9,476 nt of DNA from Nitrospirota bacterium (GTDB taxonomy: Bacteria > Nitrospirota > Nitrospiria > Nitrospirales > UBA8639), in the NCBI GenBank assembly GCA_029879555.1, contig JAOUQB010000063.1:1-9476 (forward strand). Reading direction: 5' to 3'. Each line of letters begins with the position of its first letter. Position 1 is the first letter of the stretch. The position numbers and the translations under genes are program-made. Of this stretch, positions 4,416-9,476 are shown piece by piece. Below the pieces are notes generated by a model. The model did not search any database, was not told the origin of the DNA, and saw nothing but the letters and a program-made list of their open reading frames with translations.

Positions 4416-6193
4416 CAAGGACTGAGATGCTCGTAGGGAGGCAGGGTGGTGAGGCGGCCGTCATCTGTGGGGCCGCCGACGGTGAAGTGGTAGAGGGATT
4501 GCCATTTAGTCTGAGGGAAAAAGCCAAGCACGCGATGTACGGGATCGTCAAAGAAGCAACCGATGCCCGTGGAACGAATCCCTGCTGCTTCTGCTTCCAG
4601 GTAGAGCACTTGGCCAATGAGTCCGGTTTCCCAGAACAAGCGCTTGTAAAACCACGGGCCAAATGTTTCTAAACTTGCATCAAACTCCGCGACCATGCCA
4701 AGGGCAAAGGCGCTGTCTTTCGCAATTTCCTGCCCGCAACTGAGCTGCATAGCCAAATTTTTCGCATCGCCTTCTTCTAGGAGGTAGAGTGGGAGCTGAG
4801 GAGGGCAATTGTCCGGGGTTGCCCACACGAATTGCTCATGCATGCCGGCTTGAAAATCTTTCACCGGTCGTCCCTGGGGATTCCGATTCAACCAATACAT
4901 GCCAGATGGGAGGCCGTCGATCCGATGCACAAAGAGAGCAAGGTGAACGGTTGGTTCCCAGGGTAGGGTATCCCAGGGCATGGGTCGCTCGGGAACCGGC
5001 AACTCGCTCTTCGGCATGGTCCGCAGCAACATCGTGTAGAATCGATCTACAGAAAGGCTGGTGTGGCCATCAAACGATACGGCGCTTCGCCGTTGGTGAA
5101 TGATGTGGCCAGCCAGTGGTTTGTTCTCTTTGCCTTCCTGCCGCTCTTGAATGGCGGGAGAAGACAAGAATGCCAGGACCTCGGATTCTTGTGTGGATTT
5201 CCACGACGCCTCTGCGACTTCATCAATAATGTCCCAATGAACGGGAACATCTTTACTCAGACGGTTGGCCTCTCCCTTCCATTCCCCCGATAACAACAGT
5301 TCGTCGGTTGGCTTCTCGAAGGCCAGCTTAATGTCGAAAGGCGTGTCATGGTCTCTCGGCCAGACGGCAGCCAAGAGTTCGGGATATTCGCCTTCTGATG
5401 GATGAAAGTCTTGCTTGCGATGCAGTCCCAGAACCTGTTCAATCGTCTCGTCGGAGGTGTGAGAGAGAATGATCATATTCCAACCTAACGTGGCGGCAGC
5501 GATTCGCATGGAGCCAATGGCATGGCCGGTATCATGTTGGCAATAGCGAAAAGCCCGCTCCCCATATTTCCAAGCCTCTCGCCAATGGATAGATGAGAGT
5601 CCCACTAAAAATCCTTGGTTTGGAATACCTTGAAGAAGCTGTTGAGCGGTTTCAGGAGAGACCTCCCAGCGATGCTCCAGCCCATGTTCTTTCGGAGCAT
5701 AGTGATACAAGCCCGGATTCAGCGCGAGTTCCTGGTGAGGGCCAATAAACAAGTAGCCTTCAGTCGGATGAAGATTGCCGCTCGAGGGATTGCTGCGCAA
5801 CGCCCAGCGGGTGCCGTTGTATTCTTTCCAGGCCGTTAAGGATAAGGCATATTCAAAAAATCGAGATAAGGTACGAAGGGTCACGGGTTGGGAAGGAATG
5901 GACGCGGCCTGAAATAAGGCTTCGTAAGCGGGGGACCGGGGTTCCTCTTCAAGGGTTAACAACGGTAAAGAAAGGAGGGGTGCCTCGTGAAATCGACGAA
6001 AAGGATCGGGTTGATTCGCCCAATCCAAATAGCCGAGCGATTTGGCAAATCGATTGAATTCATGCTTGGTCTGTTCATGATAACGTTTCACGCGATCGAG
6101 CGTACTGCTTTCCTTTGAAGACGTGGCTCTAGAATCCATGCTGTGCAGTGTAACATTTGATTGGCTTGAGGCGTACACCGGCTGAGAAGTCAT
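4415..6193 (-). CDS. Two-domain SagB-type/nitroreductase-family flavoprotein
   Basis: This 592-residue protein consists of two tandem nitroreductase-fold halves. The first (about 105-285) has RSNPSSGNLHPTE (133-145), an FMN-pocket motif of SagB/ThcOx-like oxidases, then YGERAFRYCQHDTGHAIGSMRIAAATLGW. The second (about 362-575) has HQRRSAVSFDG (366-376), the phosphate-binding RRS motif, then CGQEIAKDSAFALGM and the canonical end GLIGQVLYLEAEAAGIRSTG followed by GCFFDDPVHRVLGF. Soluble and FMN-dependent is expected from the family; the substrate is unknown. SagB relatives oxidise azolines in peptide natural products, but no precursor peptide or cyclodehydratase is visible, so it may be a stand-alone oxidoreductase. 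It follows the S51 peptidase gene by 40 nt, probably as one operon. The start is uncertain: M1 has only a distant AAAGGG, and M19 is possible because conserved sequence begins near residue 34. Confidence 0.85.
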   Translation of the reverse strand: MTSQPVYASSQSNVTLHSMDSRATSSKESSTLDRVKRYHEQTKHEFNRFAKSLGYLDWANQPDPFRRFHEAPLLSLPLLTLEEEPRSPAYEALFQAASIPSQPVTLRTLSRFFEYALSLTAWKEYNGTRWALRSNPSSGNLHPTEGYLFIGPHQELALNPGLYHYAPKEHGLEHRWEVSPETAQQLLQGIPNQGFLVGLSSIHWREAWKYGERAFRYCQHDTGHAIGSMRIAAATLGWNMIILSHTSDETIEQVLGLHRKQDFHPSEGEYPELLAAVWPRDHDTPFDIKLAFEKPTDELLLSGEWKGEANRLSKDVPVHWDIIDEVAEASWKSTQESEVLAFLSSPAIQERQEGKENKPLAGHIIHQRRSAVSFDGHTSLSVDRFYTMLLRTMPKSELPVPERPMPWDTLPWEPTVHLALFVHRIDGLPSGMYWLNRNPQGRPVKDFQAGMHEQFVWATPDNCPPQLPLYLLEEGDAKNLAMQLSCGQEIAKDSAFALGMVAEFDASLETFGPWFYKRLFWETGLIGQVLYLEAEAAGIRSTGIGCFFDDPVHRVLGFFPQTKWQSLYHFTVGGPTDDGRLTTLPPYEHLSP

Positions 6194-6233
6194 AAAACGA
6201 GATGTGAGCCCTTTGAGAATCTGTTTGGCGAAT

Positions 6234-6899
6234 TTAGAGAATCTTCACTTTCTTTCCCCCAGAAAACATCACAACGTTCCCAATAAAGGTCATGCGATGT
6301 TCATTGATCGTGATGCCGCACCCATCGGGGCAGGCAAAAATGGGGTATGTGGTGATTTGGCTGTACTGAAGGATGGCTTTGTTGGTTTTAGGGCTAGAGG
6401 TGTAGTGGGGGTAGAACTCAAAACGGACGAGGCCCAGAGATCGGAGATTTTTTAACTTCACGTCATTGTCATCCGGGTGCGGAAGCGGTGGACCGGCTGT
6501 TCCAATAGTGGGGGTGAGAATAATCGCTCCGGCACTGAGCCCTGCGAGAACGCCTCCCTGCTCGACAAACTGTTTCAATTGAGGAATCAATCCGCTTTTT
6601 CTCAGGTGGTATAAGAAGTAAAACGTATTGCCTCCCGCCAGATAAATCACATCACTCCTAAGGGCTTTCTTGAGATCATTCTGTGTGAAGGGGACATCCA
6701 CCGGAAGGCAGTGAAAGCGCGTAAATCCGACTTTCTGGTACCGGCTGATCGCTTTCTTAAAAAAGAAGTCAGACCCGTCATGGCAAAAGGGAATGTAGGT
6801 CATGGAGGCGTTTCGTTTCGCGTTCACTAATTGAAAGAGGGTCTGGTGGATCAGACGATTAGAAGGTTCCTGCCCACCTGAATACAACACGACTTTCAT
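6234..6899 (-). CDS. Peptidase S51 family protein (PepE/cyanophycinase-like)
   Basis: This 221-residue protein is close to the length of dipeptidase E. The Rossmann-like start MKVVLYSGGQ and the block SDVIYLAGGNTFYFLYHL (82-99) are followed by the nucleophile elbow AGLSAGAI (119-126), with S122 as the likely catalytic serine. EFYPHY (161-166) supplies the likely catalytic H165. The acidic third member could be among D143, D144 and D146. Family members cleave Asp-Xaa dipeptides or cyanophycin; there is no signal peptide, so cytosolic action is expected. GGGGAG lies 5 nt before the ATG and a TATAAT box 29 nt before it. It is the first gene of a likely operon with the SagB-type flavoprotein. The pairing of a small serine peptidase with such an oxidoreductase suggests handling of a peptide, but that is inference. 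Confidence 0.87.
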   Translation of the reverse strand: MKVVLYSGGQEPSNRLIHQTLFQLVNAKRNASMTYIPFCHDGSDFFFKKAISRYQKVGFTRFHCLPVDVPFTQNDLKKALRSDVIYLAGGNTFYFLYHLRKSGLIPQLKQFVEQGGVLAGLSAGAIILTPTIGTAGPPLPHPDDNDVKLKNLRSLGLVRFEFYPHYTSSPKTNKAILQYSQITTYPIFACPDGCGITINEHRMTFIGNVVMFSGGKKVKIL

Positions 6900-6928
6900 A
6901 ACACTCCCCGTCTATAAGTTTTTCTGAG

Positions 6929-6934
6929 ATTATA
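6929..6934 (-). promoter_or_regulatory. -10 box for the S51 peptidase/SagB-type operon
   Basis: A perfect TATAAT on the minus strand lies 29 nt before the peptidase ATG, giving a short leader that contains the GGGGAG site. No good -35 box is present at 16-18 nt, so an activator or extended contacts may be needed. Confidence 0.5.
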
Positions 6935-6965
6935 TATCAATAAAGATCCTAAGGTTATTTAACTA

Positions 6966-6998
6966 ATGTCACCAAATATCCGATTCCTAAGTCTATGA
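6966..6998 (+). CDS. Possible 10-codon leader ORF overlapping the SelO-like start
   Basis: ATG 6966 opens MSPNIRFLSL and stops at TGA 6996-6998, which overlaps the ATG of the SelO-like gene as ATGA (6995-6998). The long gene has no Shine-Dalgarno sequence of its own, so translational coupling would explain its start. The mini-ORF's own site is weak (AAGG about 11 nt upstream). It may be chance; the overlap geometry is the main support. Confidence 0.3.
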   Translation: MSPNIRFLSL

Positions 6999-8857
6999 AA
7001 CCTAGGAAGAAGCCTCAACGGGTTCCTGTGCGGCCAGGGAATCCAGGTGCACCGCAGTATGACCGTTTTCGTCTGATCAATGGGAACCATGATTTTCAGA
7101 AAGCCGTCCCGGATGGGGCCGTGGACTACTCCGTGCGTCTACGGCCAGGGGGAACGTTGGCCTATTTCAACTACGACCTCGCGAAGGAGATGGGTTTAAT
7201 CCCCGATGATCACCCTCAGAAAATGAATCGCATACTTGCTCAAACAGTTCTGGATACGTTCGGCATTCAAATCATCAATGAATATGATCTGCTTCATCGC
7301 ACCCCCATTTCCAAAAAACAGATGAAGCCAAACACGTACATGGCGACCCGGTATCTTCAATCGCAGCACCCGGACAGAACTGGACGCACCTCCGGAGATG
7401 GGCGAAGTATCTGGAACGGACAGATTTCCTATCGGGGAACAACGTGGGATATATCGAGTTGCGGGACAGGGGCGACGTGCCTCAGTCCGGCGACGGCCAT
7501 CCACAAGAAGTTTTTTAAGACCGGGGACCCTTCCGTATCCTATGGCTGCGGGTATTCAGACTTGGAGGATGGGATGGCCGCCGCCCTGTTAAGTGAAATT
7601 TTTTACAGAAATGGCATCGCGACGGAAAGAACCTTGGCGGTGCTTGAATATCCCAAAGGATTCTCCGTGAATGTCCGAACGGGAACGAACTTGTTGCGCC
7701 CATCACATCTCTTTCGCTACCTCAAGCAGGGAGATCGTGCAGGCCTTCGGTCGGCGGTGGACTATTTCATTGATCGACAAGTTGCCAATGGGCATTGGCC
7801 CAAACAGGGCTCTCGAAATAAAGACTATGCCTATCTGCCAGCATACATCGCCACGCGTTTTGCGCAGGCGACAGCCCGGTTCGAATCGGACTATCTCTTT
7901 GTCTGGTTAGATTGGGACGGGGACAATATTTTGATGGATGGCGGGATTATCGACTATGGGTCCGTGAGGCAGTTTGGCCTGTATCACCACGAGTACCGAT
8001 TTGACGACACGGACCGATGGTCCACGACCATCCCCGAACAAAAACGGAAAGCCCGATATATTGTTCAAACATTCATTCAAATCAGTGATTTCCTCCTACG
8101 TGGCAAGAAAAACCCGATTCAAACCTATACCCGCCATGAATTGCTGGCGATGTTCGATCGGGAGTTTGAACAACAGCTGAATCGGCATCTGCTCTATAAA
8201 ATCGGATTTCACGAATCGCATCGAGAATACCTGCTCAAAGAACACCAGGATCTGATTAAAAAATTTAAAAGGGTGTTTAGTTACTTTGAAAAGGCGAAAT
8301 CACACAGAGGTCCCCATAAGGTCCTAGATGGGCGTACCTGGGATGCCATTTATTGTATGCGGGATATATTGCGAGAACTCCCTGTTCATCTGCTTGGGAA
8401 AGAAATGGTCATGCCCCCTGAACTTTTTATGGAAACCATAGCGTCAAGTTATGCCAGCAAACGGGACAAAACGTTACATGAAGCGAAGGTTAGAAAAATC
8501 CAGGAATTTCAAAAACGATATTGGGCATTAGTCCAACAGACGGCCAAAAGATTCAAAACCACTGAACGAAAAATTTTGCTCGAACTCGGGATGAGATCAG
8601 CCATTCTTAACCAGTATGATCGAATCACCGGCAATTCGATTCTCGAGGTGACGGCAAAAGTGCTGAGGGAGCGAAAACGGCTCTCGTTCGACGACATGCA
8701 CAAAGTGATCCAGGACTTTATTCATTATCAAAAAATGCGCCCCGATCCAGATTCGAAACCCGACATGACAAACCTGAACTCCGTAGAGCAACGACGGTCC
8801 CTAGAAGTGATGCACAAGATTATTGGCTTAGTTCGAGAGAACCGAGAAAGCCTCTAA
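6995..8857 (+). CDS. Divergent SelO/YdiU-like (pseudokinase-fold) protein with ATP-lysine position changed to Cys
   Basis: This 620-residue protein aligns with SelO/YdiU, a pseudokinase-fold enzyme that AMPylates proteins on Ser, Thr or Tyr. Shared blocks are GDGRSIWNGQ (134-143; SelO GDGR), GTTWDISSCGTGAT (148-161; SelO has LKGAG), LLSEIFYRNGIATERTLAVL (198-217; SelO SEAMHYLGIPTTRAL, so E201 matches the conserved Glu), RPSHLFRY (235-242; SelO APSHLRF) and DGDNILMDGGIIDYG (308-322; SelO TDN...DYG, with D310, N311 and D320 as metal and catalytic candidates). The SelO ATP-site Lys falls on C156. An extra stretch of about 20 residues (163-190) interrupts the region after it. Residues 400-620 are helical, highly charged and not recognisable to me, and the C-terminal CSS of SelO is missing. 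There is no signal peptide. The gene is divergent from the peptidase/SagB-type operon. I am confident of distant SelO relationship, not of AMPylation. Confidence 0.75.
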   Translation: MKPRKKPQRVPVRPGNPGAPQYDRFRLINGNHDFQKAVPDGAVDYSVRLRPGGTLAYFNYDLAKEMGLIPDDHPQKMNRILAQTVLDTFGIQIINEYDLLHRTPISKKQMKPNTYMATRYLQSQHPDRTGRTSGDGRSIWNGQISYRGTTWDISSCGTGATCLSPATAIHKKFFKTGDPSVSYGCGYSDLEDGMAAALLSEIFYRNGIATERTLAVLEYPKGFSVNVRTGTNLLRPSHLFRYLKQGDRAGLRSAVDYFIDRQVANGHWPKQGSRNKDYAYLPAYIATRFAQATARFESDYLFVWLDWDGDNILMDGGIIDYGSVRQFGLYHHEYRFDDTDRWSTTIPEQKRKARYIVQTFIQISDFLLRGKKNPIQTYTRHELLAMFDREFEQQLNRHLLYKIGFHESHREYLLKEHQDLIKKFKRVFSYFEKAKSHRGPHKVLDGRTWDAIYCMRDILRELPVHLLGKEMVMPPELFMETIASSYASKRDKTLHEAKVRKIQEFQKRYWALVQQTAKRFKTTERKILLELGMRSAILNQYDRITGNSILEVTAKVLRERKRLSFDDMHKVIQDFIHYQKMRPDPDSKPDMTNLNSVEQRRSLEVMHKIIGLVRENRESL

Positions 8858-8935
8858 TCCTTTCCAGAAGCCGAAAATCTGATCACTCTAGAGATAGCGT
8901 TGTGGCTCTGCTAGACGAAGCCGCCAAGAGCTAGG

Positions 8936-9250
8936 GTGGGGCTGACCAGGACACCGCAGAGTAAAACTCAGATGCCGCATCATTCAAGAACTGCTCCTCT
9001 TGTACGACGAATTCAGCGCTTGGTTCGAATTCTTCTTTATCACATCCTAGGTACGGTATTAGGTATCCTGCCGTTCCTAGGAGTCTATGTGATTTTTGTC
9101 TACGTCTTAGGAGTTGATTTCCAGAGCGGTCATAAGGGGTTCAAGGCCTTGATGGTTTTTATCATCTCGGTGGGATTACTGTGGTGGTGGATTCATCGGC
9201 TTATTCACAATCCAACCTTTATGAAATTTAGTCAATGGTTAGAAAAGTGA
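8936..9250 (+). CDS. Small membrane protein of unknown function
   Basis: The protein has 104 residues from GTG 8936, or 92 from ATG 8972; the ATG is perhaps the real start because sequence before it (GLTRTPQSKTQ) shows no feature and neither start has a clear Shine-Dalgarno site (AAGAG 8 nt before the GTG). A basic N-terminal region (VRRIQRLVR) is followed by a long hydrophobic stretch at about 33-60, enough for one long or two short helices, and another at about 68-88 ending WWWIHRL. The positive N-terminus predicts it stays in the cytoplasm. It is 78 nt downstream of the SelO-like gene on the same strand, so co-transcription is possible. I do not recognise the family. Confidence 0.6.
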   Translation: MGLTRTPQSKTQMPHHSRTAPLVRRIQRLVRILLYHILGTVLGILPFLGVYVIFVYVLGVDFQSGHKGFKALMVFIISVGLLWWWIHRLIHNPTFMKFSQWLEK

Positions 9251-9476
9251 ACGAGCAATAAGGCAAATCCTGCCACGCCACCTATCTGCGGGGCAGATCT
9301 CCCAAGTTCATCCTTTTATCATTTCGTTTAGGGCCTAGGGTCGGGTCTTACATTGCCGCATTGCGCATCTCCCTTCTCACCCTTTCTTGGTATTTAATTT
9401 TCTGGTTTTGATTTTTGAGGTTCGACGGACAAGACGTGGTTCCTGGTAGGCTGTTTAGTCGTCATCGTTTCTATAG
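9251..9476. other. Terminal 226 bp without an assignable gene
   Basis: There is one short inverted repeat, ATCTGC-GGG-GCAGAT (9284-9298), 33 nt after the membrane-protein stop, without a T-run; it may be a weak transcript end. The last 50 nt encode a hydrophobic stretch (WFLVGCLVVIVSI) in one plus frame, but no ATG, GTG or TTG lies between it and the preceding stop. I see nothing else here. Confidence 0.5.

Noticed and set aside
4155..4436. 93-codon plus-strand frame across the repeat cluster, and similar frames at 3938-4237
   Set aside because: Their sequence is translated repeat (PLLCKEGLGEV type), without RBS or conserved content.
9415..9476. Possible new gene start at the right edge (TTG 9415 or the hydrophobic WFLVGCLVVIVSI frame)
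   Set aside because: The TTG frame has no RBS, and the hydrophobic frame has no ATG, GTG or TTG after its preceding stop; too little sequence remains.

Overview
The window looks like bacterial chromosome of roughly even base composition. Several proteins resemble those I associate with Nitrospira-type Nitrospirota: the cytosolic cobalamin-binding protein, the stand-alone Lrp/AsnC ligand-binding domain, the half-size urate-oxidase-N membrane protein and the SagB-type oxidoreductase. This assignment is an impression from protein character and gene content. No marker gene is present to prove it.

Left part (1-2792). A cobalamin-binding protein runs off the left edge on the minus strand and is divergent from a 78-residue Lrp/AsnC-like ligand-binding protein at 1102-1338. 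Next comes a minus-strand vapBC toxin-antitoxin pair with a 4-nt ATGA overlap, whose sigma70-like promoter places the transcript start almost on the vapB start codon. A 26-nt perfect palindrome separates vapBC from a two-gene minus-strand unit: a 30-residue single-span membrane peptide followed by a four-helix membrane protein of the urate oxidase N-terminal (PuuD-like) family.

Middle (2936-4416). One long minus-strand frame joins a DUF559 endonuclease-like domain to a 3-methyladenine DNA glycosylase (AAG/Mpg family). The DUF559 part lies between inverted copies of a roughly 42-nt palindromic repeat, and the repeat is translated as the linker into the glycosylase. The next 400 bp upstream carry four copies of the same repeat, including a non-coding pair arranged like a miniature element. 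The simplest reading is a small DUF559-bearing mobile unit that landed at the 5' end of the glycosylase gene and left it without a start codon of its own. This is the most unusual part of the window.

Right part (4415-9250). On the minus strand, an S51-family (PepE/cyanophycinase-like) peptidase gene is followed after 40 nt by a two-domain SagB/nitroreductase-type flavoprotein gene, probably as one operon with a clear TATAAT box. Divergent from it is a 620-residue, strongly diverged SelO/YdiU-like protein. It keeps the GDGR, Asp-Asn and IDYG motifs but has Cys where SelO has its ATP-binding Lys, and its start codon overlaps the stop of a 10-codon mini-ORF. A 104-residue membrane protein of unknown function follows. 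I could assign nothing to the last 226 bases. I saw no tRNA, rRNA, CRISPR array or classical insertion sequence.
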